A DNA stretch of 64,000 nucleotides from Methanococcus voltae (GCF_024807655.1 NZ_JANUCR010000004.1:1-64000), one strand, 5' to 3'. Positions 9,658 to 18,197 are shown, numbered from the stretch's first letter. Translations and numbers: made by a program. The notes: a model not told the origin generated them from the letters alone.

Positions 9658-10590
9658 ATGAATGGAGTTAAAAAGGCAATGAGAGAAGCCTACGGTGAAA
9701 CATTAGTGGAATTAGGCGAAAAAAATGAGAATATAGTGGTATTAGATGCTGATTTATCAGGTTCTACAAAAACAGCTCTTTTCTCAAAAAAGTACCCTGA
9801 AAGATTCTTTAACGCAGGTATTGCAGAGCAAAATATGATAGGAATGTCTGCAGGGCTCGCAAGAACTGGAAAGACTGTTTTTGCATCTACTTTTGCAATG
9901 TTTGCAACTGGTAGGGCTTGGGAACAAATAAGGAACTCGATTGCATACCCTAAATTAAATGTAAAAGTATGTGCAACTCACAGTGGTATTACAGTGGGTG
10001 AAGACGGAGCTTCCCACCAAATGACTGAAGATTTAGCAATTATGCGAGTTATACCAAATATGGTTGTTTTAGCTCCAGCAGACTACTATGAAGCTAAAAG
10101 TGTTATAAAATGGTGTGCAAATTACGAAGGACCCGTTTACGTAAGAATGCCAAGGGGAAATACGGAAGTTATTTTCGATAACGAAGAAGATGCAAAATTC
10201 GAGTTAGGAAAAGCAAGAAAATTAAAAGAAGGGACCGATATTACAATTATCGCAACTGGTGAAGTAGTCCCAGAAGCTTTAAAAGCGTCAGAATACTTAA
10301 GTAATGAAGGAATAAGTGCTGAAGTGGTATCTATGACTTCGATAAAACCTATCGATGAAGTTGCAATATCATTTGCAAAAGATATTATTATTACTTTAGA
10401 AGACCACAACGTAATCGGTGGTTTAGGTGGGGCTGTTTCCGAAGTAGTTTCATCAAAAGGTCTTAATAAAAAGGTTTTAAGAATAGGTATTAACGACACA
10501 TTTGGTAAATCAGGTCCTGCCGGTGAATTATTGGAATATTATAAATTAGATGGGAAAAGCGTAGCTGAAACAATTGTTAAAAACTTATAA
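9658..10590 (+). CDS. tkt: Transketolase, C-terminal (pyrimidine-binding) subunit
   Basis: This is the second half of split transketolase. It contributes the pyrimidine-binding domain and the C-terminal domain. It shows LDADLSGSTKT near residue 29, GIAEQNMIGMSAG near residue 59 with the conserved Glu that activates TPP, and the HSGITVGEDG segment near residue 113. The length of 310 aa fits archaeal C-halves. GGTGAAATT precedes the ATG. It probably forms a heterotetramer with the product of 7860-8717; that is inferred from the family. Confidence 0.95.
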   Translation: MNGVKKAMREAYGETLVELGEKNENIVVLDADLSGSTKTALFSKKYPERFFNAGIAEQNMIGMSAGLARTGKTVFASTFAMFATGRAWEQIRNSIAYPKLNVKVCATHSGITVGEDGASHQMTEDLAIMRVIPNMVVLAPADYYEAKSVIKWCANYEGPVYVRMPRGNTEVIFDNEEDAKFELGKARKLKEGTDITIIATGEVVPEALKASEYLSNEGISAEVVSMTSIKPIDEVAISFAKDIIITLEDHNVIGGLGGAVSEVVSSKGLNKKVLRIGINDTFGKSGPAGELLEYYKLDGKSVAETIVKNL

Positions 10591-10694
10591 ATTAAGGTTA
10601 TATCTTAAATTATATTTTTATTTCTTCTTTTTATTTCTTATTTTATTATTTTTAAAATAATTTCTTTTTTTCGTAAATATTATTTCCAAAAATC

Positions 10695-10703
10695 TTTATA
10701 TAA
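10695..10703 (+). promoter_or_regulatory. TATA box upstream of TIGR00300 gene
   Basis: TTTATATAA preceded by a purine/pyrimidine context (aaaaatc) is a strong methanococcal TATA box. Transcription should start about 25 bp downstream, leaving a leader of roughly 130 nt before the ATG at 10855. Confidence 0.55.
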
Positions 10704-10854
10704 TTTAGCACATAACAAGAATACACAGGAATTCAATAGATATTTTTAAATTCTTATGATTAAGGTACAATCAATTAATATTCAAATAGGGTAATAATAC
10801 TAATAACAATAGTAATACTAATAACAATAATAAAATAATAAATTTGGTGAAATA

Positions 10855-12123
10855 ATGTTTATGCAAGAAATTGAACTAAAAGGGCATATTATAGACAGTA
10901 TGATAATGACTAAAGCATTTGACAAGACTTTAGACTTAGGCGGGGATTACAAAGTTTTAGAATTTCAAGTGGGTAAAGAAAAAACCGACCCTTCTTACGC
11001 AAAGCTATTAATAATCTCTTCTAAGAGTCAGCAACATCTCGAGAGTATTTTAGAGGAATTGCAAAACATCGGTGCAGATATTCCGGAAGTTGAAGATGTT
11101 AACTTAAAACAAGCTGAAAAAGACCAATGTTTGCCTAAAGGATTTTATTCTACAACTAATCACCAGACCTTTGTTAAATTAAATGGAGAATGGATTAAAG
11201 TAGGACACCCAAAAATGGATGCGGTAATTACTGTAGACCCAACTACAAAAACCGCTGAAACAAAGGTAATACGGAAAATTAAGGCGGACGATTACGTTGT
11301 AGTTGGTCATAGTGGTATTAGAATCGTACCTCCTGAAAAACCACGAGAAGCTGGTCAATTATTTGAGTTTATGAACTCCGAAGTTTCCTCTGAAAAGCCA
11401 AAAGAGGCCATAATCAGAAAAATTGCAAAAGAAATGTTCGAAATAAAACAAGAATACCAGAAAAACTTAAAAGAAGGGAAAAACGAAGGTGGTATCGCAA
11501 TAGTGGGGGGTCCTGCTATTATTCACACAGGCGGAGGCGAAGCTTTAGCTAAACTTGTGGAAATGGGTTATGTTCAAGGTCTTTTGGCAGGAAATGCCCT
11601 CGCAACACACGATGTAGAGAGCGTATTATATGGTACGTCATTGGGCATTGATATAGAATCTGCAAATCCCGTTTTAGGAGGTCATAAGCACCACATTTAT
11701 GCCATAAACGAGATTAACAAAGCAGGTAGTATAAAAGACGCTGTAGAAAAAGGCATACTTACTAAGGGTATTATGTACGAGTGTATACATAATAATGTGC
11801 CATATATATTGGCTGGAAGTATAAGAGACGATGGACCACTCCCTGATGTAGTTACTGACTCCGTAGAAGCTCAAGATATAATGAGAAATATGGTAATGGA
11901 CAAAAAAATGGTTATTATGATGGCAACGCTCTTGCATTCAATAGCAACGGGTAATTTAATGCCTTCTTCTGTAAAAACCGTATGTGTGGATATTTTACCT
12001 GCAACCGTTACAAAATTAATGGATAGGGGGACGTCTCAAGCAATTGGTGTAGTGACCGATATAGGCGTATTTTTAGTATTACTTGCAAAAGAATTGGAAA
12101 AATTGGAAAATGAAAATAAATAA
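10855..12123 (+). CDS. TIGR00300 / archaeal ornithine cyclodeaminase family protein
   Basis: A 422-aa protein of the LOR/SDH-related TIGR00300 family. An N-terminal domain (to about residue 110) precedes a nucleotide-binding domain with IAIVGGPAIIHTGGGEAL near residue 218, then GLLAGNALATHDVE and GGHKHHIYAIN. From memory, the M. maripaludis relative has been reported as an NAD-dependent ornithine cyclodeaminase that makes proline from ornithine and is unrelated to mu-crystallin-type enzymes; I have not been able to check this. GGTGAAATA precedes the ATG. A TATA box lies at 10695. The downstream gene is DUF2100-like, separated by a trinucleotide repeat. Confidence 0.8.
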   Translation: MFMQEIELKGHIIDSMIMTKAFDKTLDLGGDYKVLEFQVGKEKTDPSYAKLLIISSKSQQHLESILEELQNIGADIPEVEDVNLKQAEKDQCLPKGFYSTTNHQTFVKLNGEWIKVGHPKMDAVITVDPTTKTAETKVIRKIKADDYVVVGHSGIRIVPPEKPREAGQLFEFMNSEVSSEKPKEAIIRKIAKEMFEIKQEYQKNLKEGKNEGGIAIVGGPAIIHTGGGEALAKLVEMGYVQGLLAGNALATHDVESVLYGTSLGIDIESANPVLGGHKHHIYAINEINKAGSIKDAVEKGILTKGIMYECIHNNVPYILAGSIRDDGPLPDVVTDSVEAQDIMRNMVMDKKMVIMMATLLHSIATGNLMPSSVKTVCVDILPATVTKLMDRGTSQAIGVVTDIGVFLVLLAKELEKLENENK

Positions 12124-12164
12124 TAATATAAAATAATATAAAATAATATACTGTAAAATAAAGA

Positions 12165-12205
<41 letters not shown>

Positions 12206-12217
12206 TTGGATGATAAT

Positions 12218-12967
12218 ATGGTTAAACAACTTAAAAATTCGCAGGAATTGCTCAAAAAATCAATAGAATCAATTTCAAAATTGGAACAAGAGAAATTGAT
12301 AGAAATTAAAAAGCAAGATATGGGCAATATGTCGGAAAATACTCAGGAAACTGCTAAAAAGAATGAAAAAACGTATAAAGATGCAGAAGCGGGTATTATA
12401 GATATAGCAGAGCTTAAAAAAGCTGCTTATGATTTAATAGATGCTGACGAGTATGTATATAAAAAGGCTCCTAATCACGAATTGACAAAAGAAGAAGCTG
12501 AAGAATTTACAAAAATAATATTGGGCGCTCAAAAGAGTTTAAGCACCGTTTTAGAAGCTTTTGGATTTGAACAAGAGAAAAATATTATAAATTTGGACTC
12601 TGATGCTTTATATTTGGTTAGTAATAAGAAATTAATAAAAATATTAAATGAAATAAACGAAGAAGCAAATAAAGCAATGGGTATTACTTTAAAAACCAAT
12701 TTGAATATTATTTCAACAGATGGAGTTTTAAAACCCGAAGATATGCTTATTATAAATCCAAAAATGCCTGAAAAAGCTTTAAAAGGTATTGAAAAGAAAT
12801 GTGCTATCACAAAGGAAAACATACAAAAAATAATCGCTAATAAAAAACCTTCAAAAGTGTATGTAGTTGTAAAAGAAGGCGATAAAGCTGATGAATTAAT
12901 ATTAAAAAGAGCAGAAGCATTATATGGTGCTAAAAAATTGCCTTTAGAAGAATTACAAGTTTTATAA
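12218..12967 (+). CDS. DUF2100-like methanogen protein
   Basis: A soluble, Lys/Glu-rich protein of 249 aa that I associate with the methanogen family DUF2100; its function is unknown. The N-terminal third is helical and low in complexity (residues about 35-55, Asn/Lys/Glu/Thr). The C-terminal part (DGVLKPEDMLIINPK, then PSKVYVVVKEG) looks like a folded alpha/beta domain. An in-frame TTG at 12206 would extend it by four residues. GGATGAT lies directly before the ATG at 12218, so that start is preferred. It probably shares a transcript with the gene at 10855. Confidence 0.65.
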   Translation: MVKQLKNSQELLKKSIESISKLEQEKLIEIKKQDMGNMSENTQETAKKNEKTYKDAEAGIIDIAELKKAAYDLIDADEYVYKKAPNHELTKEEAEEFTKIILGAQKSLSTVLEAFGFEQEKNIINLDSDALYLVSNKKLIKILNEINEEANKAMGITLKTNLNIISTDGVLKPEDMLIINPKMPEKALKGIEKKCAITKENIQKIIANKKPSKVYVVVKEGDKADELILKRAEALYGAKKLPLEELQVL

Positions 12968-13072
12968 CGCCATATACTTAATATAAAATTAATTTTTATA
13001 ATAATTTTAATTTTATTAATTATTATTTTAATTATTATTTGGTATTTAATTTATTATATGAGATGATACTTT

Positions 13073-14185
13073 ATGATTGACGATAAAATAAGAAATGTAG
13101 TAAAGGAATTTAAAGCATACGTTCCAGGAAAATCAAAGGAAGAAATCGCAAGAAAGTACAATTTAAATCCTGAAACAATTATAAAATTGGGTTCAAATGA
13201 AAATCCTTGGGGATGTTCACCTATGATTAAAGATAGATTGCTTGAGGAATTGCCAAAATTTAGCCAGTACCCTGAATCAATAAACCCAATTTTATTGCAG
13301 GAAATCGCTGATTTTGCAAAAGTGCCAAAAGAAAACTTAATCGTGGGTGGAGATGGTGCTGATGAAGTAATAGACCTCATAATGCGAATTTTAATCGACG
13401 AAGGTGACGAAGTAATAATCCCTATACCTACATTTACCCAATATGCAATTTCTGCAAAAATACACGGTGCAAATATAAAATGGGCTAAGTATGACGAGAA
13501 AAACGAGTTTAAGTTAGATGTTAACAGTGTTTTAAGTCAAATAACTGATAAAACAAAAGTAATCTTTTTATGCACTCCAAACAATCCAACAGGAAATATA
13601 ATTCCAAACGAAGATATTAAGAAAATAATTGAATCTACTGACGCTTTGGTAATGATTGACCACGCATACATAGAATACTCAAGAAAGGAATACGATTTAA
13701 CAGATTGGGCTTTAAAATACGATAATGTGCTTGTATTAAGGACATTCTCAAAAGTTTTAGGACTTGCGGGTCAAAGAATAGGATATGGAGTTTCAAGTAC
13801 TAAAATAATCGATTATATGATGCGAATAAGACCCGCATTCAGTTTAACAAGAGCCACACAAATTTCAGCAATTGCAACACTCCAAGACAAGGAATTCATT
13901 TATAAAAGTCTTGACGATGGAATAAGAAGCAGAGAAATGATATACGAAGGAATAAAGCAATTCAAAGAGTTAGAAGTTTACCCTACTGAAGCAAATTATA
14001 TGCTTATAAAGGTTAAAAATGGTATGAATTCATCACAATTCGCAGAGGAATTGCTTAAAAAAGGCGTAATCGTTAGGGATTGTTATTCATTCACTGGTTT
14101 AGAGCCGTATTATGTAAGGGTATCTATCGGAACCTTTGAAGAAAATGAAAGATTTTTAAAAATTCTTAAAGAAGTTGTTGAATAA
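13073..14185 (+). CDS. hisC: Histidinol-phosphate aminotransferase
   Basis: HisC transfers the amino group of glutamate to imidazole acetol phosphate in histidine synthesis. It is a fold-type I PLP enzyme: LGSNENPWG near residue 41, the GGDGADEVI segment near residue 93, CTPNNPTGN near residue 165, and the PLP lysine in [15 protein letters not shown] near residue 225. The length of 370 aa is normal. The ATG at 13073 follows GATGAT. No other histidine gene is adjacent; the hisH and hisF paralogues at 37-39 kb belong to the glycan island and do not indicate a his operon. Confidence 0.93.
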   Translation: MIDDKIRNVVKEFKAYVPGKSKEEIARKYNLNPETIIKLGSNENPWGCSPMIKDRLLEELPKFSQYPESINPILLQEIADFAKVPKENLIVGGDGADEVIDLIMRILIDEGDEVIIPIPTFTQYAISAKIHGANIKWAKYDEKNEFKLDVNSVLSQITDKTKVIFLCTPNNPTGNIIPNEDIKKIIESTDALVMIDHAYIEYSRKEYDLTDWALKYDNVLVLRTFSKVLGLAGQRIGYGVSSTKIIDYMMRIRPAFSLTRATQISAIATLQDKEFIYKSLDDGIRSREMIYEGIKQFKELEVYPTEANYMLIKVKNGMNSSQFAEELLKKGVIVRDCYSFTGLEPYYVRVSIGTFEENERFLKILKEVVE

Positions 14186-14216
14186 ACCAAAATAGTAAAA
14201 TAATAAAACAAAAATC

Positions 14217-14250
14217 AATACCAATAATAATAATAATAATAATAATAAAA
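14217..14250. repeat. (AAT)n trinucleotide run
   Basis: A short run of AAT/TAA triplets between the convergent hisC and lysS genes, with no evident function. Confidence 0.7.
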
Positions 14251-14306
14251 AACGAATAATGATAAAAAATAAAATTTTATCTATTTTTATCTATTTTTAT
14301 CTATTT

Positions 14307-15929
14307 TTAATTTAATTTGTACAATTCGATTACTTTTTCGCTACTCAACGAAGCTAAGAAGCTACCTAATTTAGGGCCGTATTTTTTACTTAATAATATG
14401 GCATATGAAGCACCAAATGCTTCTTTAGGGCTCAATTCCAATGAATTAGCTATTTCATATATCAATTCGTGCAAGTTCATTGCAGTGATTTCATTGGATT
14501 CAAGAGATTCAAATCTTTCAATAAATGTATTAACCCATTCTTTTTGAGCATCTGAAAGTTTTTCATACTCCATTTTTGCTTGTTCTTTTGTATTGATGTT
14601 TAATTTTTCACCGTAGTTTTTAGCCCAGTTTTTGCTCATTTCAAGTCTTGCAATAAGTCTGTTTTTGTCAAATTCGGTAAATTCTTCTACATTGTAGCCA
14701 TTTCTTCCTAAAATGTCGTATACTCTTTCCATATCGATTTCTTCATTATCAGCGATTGCAATTTGTGCGATAATTGAACAGAATTTGTATGCAACTTGAA
14801 CAGGCAATTTTTCGGAGATATTTGTTGTAATAACCTCATATAATCTAATTTTATCGAGGTCATTTGTATTCAATTCTTCTGAACTGCTCTTTTGTTTTTC
14901 AATTAATTCGAAGTATTTTCTTTCTAATTCGTCGTAGTCATCTACAATATTCGGAATTCCTTTTAAATCAAAGTCAATGTGTTTTGAAGGTTTACTTCTT
15001 ACCAATAAAAATCTTAAGATTTCTGGATGGCAAATTTCATTCCAATCCTTAACTGCAAATACAACACCGGCAGACGAGGACATAGGAACAGCTTTGTCGC
15101 CTACTTTTAACTGAATCCATTCGTAAATCATTTTTTCAGGTGGGACGTATCCATAAACCATTCTTGAAATTTTAACGCCTGTATCGTATGAACCACCGGA
15201 AGCACCGTGGTCTTTACCCATAGGCTCAGCAGTTACGCCGAATATTTGCCATCTCGCAGGCCAGTCAACTCTCCACGGTAATTTACCGATTCCATTAAAT
15301 GGTTGGACGTTGTTTTCAAATCCACAATCAGAACAAACATATGTAATTGTTTTATCTTCGCTATTGTACCCCAATATTTTGGTATTTATCATTTTACCGC
15401 ATTTTTCACAAACAACGTTTAAAGGATACCAGTCATCAGCAAGAGGCTCTTTTCTGAATCCATCAAGGATTTCTTTAATTTTTAATCTGTTATCGAGAGC
15501 TTTAATAATTGCATCGTTGTACATACCCGCTTTATAGCATTCACTTGCCCTATATGTAGTAATTTCAATACCTAAATCTTTTAAACTGTTTAAATAAGGG
15601 TTTAAAAAGTGTTCTGCGTAGCTATTACAACATCCTTCAGGACAAGGTATTTCACTCAATGGCATACCAATGTATTTTGTGTATTCTTCGGTTAAGAAAG
15701 GGTATAATTTCCTAAGTGGGTCGTAATCGTCAGCAACAAAAATTAATTTTGATTTTTTACCTGCTTTTTTGAGTCCTTGGTGAATACCGTCTGCAGTAAG
15801 TGTTTCTCTTGCATTTCCAACGTGAATATGACCCGATGGGGTTATACCGCTTGATACAACATATTCTTCGATTCCATCCCTATCTCTTTTTTTAATTATT
15901 TTTTCAGCTGTAGCATCTGCCCAGTACAT
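14307..15929 (-). CDS. lysS: Lysyl-tRNA synthetase, class I
   Basis: This class I LysRS charges tRNA-Lys with lysine and is the archaeal alternative to class II LysRS. The HIGH-type motif is SGHIHVGN near residue 32, and the KMSKS counterpart is VPMSSSAG near residue 285, the degenerate form usual in this family. A CxxC pair near residues 174-177 and another near 194-197 (CEKC, CSDC) suggest zinc binding. The length of 540 aa is normal. A strong GGAGG site precedes the ATG. The two tRNA-Cys-type genes lie upstream on the same strand. Confidence 0.95.
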   Translation of the reverse strand: MYWADATAEKIIKKRDRDGIEEYVVSSGITPSGHIHVGNARETLTADGIHQGLKKAGKKSKLIFVADDYDPLRKLYPFLTEEYTKYIGMPLSEIPCPEGCCNSYAEHFLNPYLNSLKDLGIEITTYRASECYKAGMYNDAIIKALDNRLKIKEILDGFRKEPLADDWYPLNVVCEKCGKMINTKILGYNSEDKTITYVCSDCGFENNVQPFNGIGKLPWRVDWPARWQIFGVTAEPMGKDHGASGGSYDTGVKISRMVYGYVPPEKMIYEWIQLKVGDKAVPMSSSAGVVFAVKDWNEICHPEILRFLLVRSKPSKHIDFDLKGIPNIVDDYDELERKYFELIEKQKSSSEELNTNDLDKIRLYEVITTNISEKLPVQVAYKFCSIIAQIAIADNEEIDMERVYDILGRNGYNVEEFTEFDKNRLIARLEMSKNWAKNYGEKLNINTKEQAKMEYEKLSDAQKEWVNTFIERFESLESNEITAMNLHELIYEIANSLELSPKEAFGASYAILLSKKYGPKLGSFLASLSSEKVIELYKLN

Positions 15930-16160
15930 GTTTTTCCTCCATAAAATATTAAATTTAGACGTTATAAAAAATCTTAAAATAAGTGATTTTAATTACTTAT
16001 GTATTAATTTTATAAAAAGATTAACTATAAATTTTGATATTTAAAAAATAACAATAAAAATAACAATAAAAATATACTAAATAATAATACTAATAATAAT
16101 ATAAATACTAAAAAACATTAGTTAATTTAAATTAATAAATATATATGCCTAAAATAAAAA

Positions 16161-16234
16161 AGCCAAGGAAGGGATTTGAACCCCTCTGAAGCGGATCTGC
16201 AGTCCGCTGCCTCGCCGGACTAGACTACCTTGGC
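16161..16234 (-). tRNA. trnC: tRNA-Cys (GCA)
   Basis: A full cloverleaf on the minus strand: 7-bp acceptor GCCAAGG/CCTTGGC, D stem GTCT/AGGC, anticodon stem GCGGA/TCCGC with loop CTGCAGA (anticodon GCA, U33 present), a 5-nt variable region and T arm AGGGG/CCCTT. The discriminator is U73, the key cysteine identity base. Residues 15 and 48 are both G, a feature noted in some tRNA-Cys. The 3' CCA is not encoded. A run of T follows the 3' end on the minus strand and may terminate transcription. A TATA box lies at 16288-16296. Confidence 0.97.
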
Positions 16235-16287
16235 ACTTGCGTGTTTAATCTATTTCTTTTATTTACAAGTATAGGAGGGCTATTCTA

Positions 16288-16296
16288 CTATATAAA
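16288..16296 (-). promoter_or_regulatory. TATA box of tRNA-Cys (GCA)
   Basis: On the minus strand this reads TTTATATAG within AAAACTTTATATAGTAG. It lies about 55 bp upstream of the tRNA 5' end, giving a predicted leader of about 30 nt. The same context recurs upstream of the second tRNA at 16598-16606. Confidence 0.7.
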
Positions 16297-16371
16297 GTTT
16301 TCTATAATTTGTCATATATCTACATATATAATTTTATTGGTACAATTTTAGTAAGTTATTCCTCGAAAAAA

Positions 16372-16445
16372 AGCCAAGGAAGGGATTTGAACCCCTGTTG
16401 CACGAATCTGATGTCCGTTGCCTGGCCGGACTAGACTACCTTGAC
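16372..16445 (-). tRNA. tRNA-Cys-like tRNA with UCA anticodon and A33
   Basis: A complete 74-nt cloverleaf closely resembling the neighbouring tRNA-Cys. The acceptor is GTCAAGG/CCTTGGC with a U-G pair at 2-71. The D stem GTCT/AGGC and T arm are identical, and U73 is kept. The anticodon stem is ACGGA/TTCGT: pair 27-43 changed from G-C to A-U on both sides, and 30-40 became G-U. The 7-nt loop is CATCAGA, so positions 34-36 are UCA, which would read UGA, and position 33 is A instead of U. The variable region is GCAAC, so 15-48 becomes G-C. It is not tRNA-Sec: the acceptor has 7 bp, the D stem 4 bp and there is no long variable arm. It is either a novel UGA-reading or non-decoding tRNA, or an early pseudogene. 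Confidence 0.8.
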
Positions 16446-16453
16446 GATTTTCG

Positions 16454-16513
16454 CATTATTTATTTCATTATTTATTTCATTATTTAATTCATCATTTATT
16501 TCATTATTTTTTA
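16454..16513. repeat. 12-bp tandem repeat in tRNA leader, about 4.9 copies
   Basis: The unit cattatttattt starts at 16454, 16466, 16478, 16490 and 16502, with small variations. It lies between the UCA tRNA and its probable promoter at 16598-16606. This would explain why that leader is about 100 nt longer than the leader of the neighbouring tRNA-Cys. Confidence 0.8.
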
Positions 16514-16597
16514 TTTTAGGGTTAATAAAATTATTAATATCTATAACATACATTAATTTTTCTATTATGTAGTTATATTATTAGAAATACTATTATA

Positions 16598-16606
16598 CTA
16601 TATAAG
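16598..16606 (-). promoter_or_regulatory. TATA box of the UCA tRNA
   Basis: On the minus strand it reads CTTATATAG within AAAACTTATATAGTATAATAG, almost the same as the context at the tRNA-Cys promoter (AAAACTTTATATAGTAGAATAG). The predicted start site is near 16573, giving a leader of about 128 nt. Confidence 0.55.
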
Positions 16607-16785
16607 TTTTTTGATTATTTATTTTGATTATTTAATTACCTATTTTTTATAACAATACTATTTTTGATTTAAAATGTTTTATACATTCTATAATGTCTAT
16701 TCTTTCTATTCTTTCTATTCTTTTCCATATAATTTAACAAATAACTTATAAATTTATATATTCCAATATACGCTTTTTAAAAAGA

Positions 16786-16794
16786 TTTATATAT
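16786..16794 (+). promoter_or_regulatory. Strong TATA box of possible ncRNA
   Basis: TTTATATAT preceded by AAAAAGA has the form of methanococcal stable-RNA promoters. A second TTTATATAT lies at 16753-16761. No ORF follows; the next recognised gene on this strand is tRNA-Ser at 17377, which has its own TATA box. Confidence 0.5.
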
Positions 16795-16814
16795 CATAAC
16801 TTATATTCCTATAA

Positions 16815-17330
16815 TATATATTATACTAAAGAAATTGAGAAACACGTTAATCTATACAATAACTAAGGTTAGAGATAGATTTAAATCGAAATCTATATAA
16901 ATAAAGTTAACATAGTATTTGATGAAGTATTAAGGGACTGAAACACAGACAATTATATATGTTATATGATTACAATTAACAATTAATTACTCAAAAATGC
17001 TGATTTATAGGCTAAATGGTATTATATTAGTATTACCTTCGGATTTATATATTAGTTTTCAGTGTAATTATGATTATGGTTGTATGATTTATATTTTGAC
17101 TGATTGGATAGGTTCCTACGTCTGTAAATCTAATAATAAAGTGAATATACGGGTATTTGCCTTTTAGGTACCCAATATACGTGATTAAACAAGAATCATA
17201 TTGGTCATACTAATTAAATGGTTGAAGTCAGAAACCTTAATGTCGTATGGTTGGTAAATTGAGCATATAAATATAATAGTTATTTAATATTTCGTTTAAT
17301 AAGTTTATTAATTATCGCTTAACAATTGAA
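16815..17330 (+). ncRNA. Candidate structured ncRNA (unidentified)
   Basis: This gene-free stretch has no ORF above 60 codons on either strand. It follows a strong TATA box and is less monotonous than other intergenic DNA here. Visible hairpins are: a perfect 8-bp stem 16875-16882/16889-16896; a bulged stem 17151-17155/17169-17173 with an inner 3-bp pair; and a long stem 17206-17249 made of CATAC/GTATG, ATTAA/TTAAT and GGTT/AACC with small bulges. I could not match RNase P RNA, SRP RNA or a complete C/D-box RNA. The boundaries are guesses from the promoter and the tRNA-Ser promoter. Confidence 0.35.
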
Positions 17331-17334
17331 ATAC

Positions 17335-17343
17335 TTTTATATA
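17335..17343 (+). promoter_or_regulatory. TATA box of tRNA-Ser
   Basis: TTTTATATA about 34 bp upstream of the tRNA-Ser 5' end. The predicted start site is near 17366. The transcript may continue into rps13, whose start is only 56 bp beyond the tRNA. Confidence 0.6.
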
Positions 17344-17376
17344 GCACAGCGAATGAAAACTTAAAAACGTTGATGT

Positions 17377-17461
17377 GCAGAGATAGTCTAGCCCGGAAAG
17401 GCGTACGGCTGGAACCCGTATGAGGCTTTGCCTCTCGGGGGTTCAAATCCCCCTCTCTGCG
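17377..17461 (+). tRNA. trnS: tRNA-Ser (GGA)
   Basis: An 85-nt class II tRNA: acceptor GCAGAGA/TCTCTGC, D stem GTCT/AGGC, anticodon stem TACGG/CCGTA with loop CTGGAAC (anticodon GGA), a long variable arm with stem GAGGC/GCCTC, T arm GGGGG/CCCCC and discriminator G73. CCA is not encoded. It lies directly upstream of the ribosomal protein cluster. T-rich tracts at 17465-17480 could partly terminate transcription. Confidence 0.97.
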
Positions 17462-17517
17462 TCACTTTTTTATTTTTTTTACAGTCATCAAACACGAAGA
17501 TCTCTGGAGGTGCAAGA

Positions 17518-17967
17518 GTGACTCAAACAGAATTTAGACACAGAATTAGAATATCTAAAACAGATTTAAAAGGGGAAAGTCCTTTAGAATACGCTCTTCA
17601 AGAAATAAAAGGTATTGGTAGAGCAATGGCAAGAGCTATCATCAGATTAACCGAATTAGACCCTAAAGTTCAAGCTGGTTATATCGGTGATGAAGAAGTA
17701 GCTAAAATCGAGTCAGTATTGGAAGACCCAGCAAAACACGGTATACCATCATGGATGTTTAACAGAAAGAAAGATGTATACTCAGGGTTAGACAAACACC
17801 TTATCGAAACAGATTTAACAATGACCGTTCAAGAAGATATCACAACAATGAAGAAACTCAGATGTTATAGGGGTATCAGACACGAATTGAGATTACCATG
17901 TAGGGGCCAAAGAACAAGAGGTTCATTCAGAAAAGGTAGCTCAATGGGCGTTAAAAGAAGAAAATAA
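17518..17967 (+). CDS. rps13: Ribosomal protein S13 (uS13)
   Basis: S13 sits in the head of the small subunit and contacts tRNA and L5. The 149-aa archaeal form begins TQTEFRHRIRIS and has the helix-two-turn-helix motif IKGIGRAMARAI near residue 29 and the basic GQRTRGSFRKG C-terminal tail. An upstream in-frame start lies within tRNA-Ser and is rejected. GGAGGTG at 17506-17512 points to the GTG at 17518. It is the first gene of the S13-S4-S11-RpoD cluster conserved in archaea. Confidence 0.97.
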   Translation: MTQTEFRHRIRISKTDLKGESPLEYALQEIKGIGRAMARAIIRLTELDPKVQAGYIGDEEVAKIESVLEDPAKHGIPSWMFNRKKDVYSGLDKHLIETDLTMTVQEDITTMKKLRCYRGIRHELRLPCRGQRTRGSFRKGSSMGVKRRK

Positions 17968-18057
17968 TTAAGTAATATTAATTAAATGGTTTAAATAAAT
18001 ATTAAATAAGTATTAAATAAGCCAAATAGTCAATATTAACTTAATTATTAAAAACGA

Positions 18058-18131
18058 ATGCTTAAAAGCGTAATGTACTTAGAATCATATGAATTATGTC
18101 GATAAGACCTATTATACAATGACCTAAGCAT
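18058..18131 (+). other. Predicted nested stem-loop in the rps4 leader
   Basis: Three nested complementary segments are visible: ATGCTTA (18058-18064) with TAAGCAT (18125-18131), CTTA (18078-18081) with TAAG (18103-18106), and CATA (18086-18089) with TATG (18095-18098). It lies in the 230-nt gap between rps13 and rps4 and could be a leader control element. It could also be chance pairing in AT-rich DNA. Confidence 0.3.
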
Positions 18132-18197
18132 AGCAGGAAGCAAATGCACAAATGCAAATAAAGCAAATGCACATGCAAAATGCAAAAAGGTGAAAAC

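Noticed and set aside
16372-16445. Reading the UCA tRNA as tRNA-Sec
   Set aside because: tRNA-Sec of archaea has a longer acceptor/D arm and a long variable arm. This one has a 7-bp acceptor, a 4-bp D stem and a 5-nt variable region, and matches tRNA-Cys elsewhere.
16919-16941. C/D-box sRNA: TTGATGA then CTGA with a 12-nt spacer
   Set aside because: Only a C-like and one D-type box are present. The first base of the C box is T instead of a purine, and no C'/D pair with a second guide was found.
16921-16944. CRISPR repeat resembling gatgaag...gggactgaaac
   Set aside because: The element occurs once only, with no spacing or second copy, so it is not an array.
16815-17330. RNase P RNA or SRP RNA
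   Set aside because: I could not find the conserved P4 core of RNase P RNA or the SRP54-binding helix sequence; the region is better left unidentified.
17428-17517. N-terminal extension of ribosomal protein S13 into tRNA-Ser
   Set aside because: The extension lies partly inside the tRNA, and a GGAGGTG site precedes the GTG at 17518.
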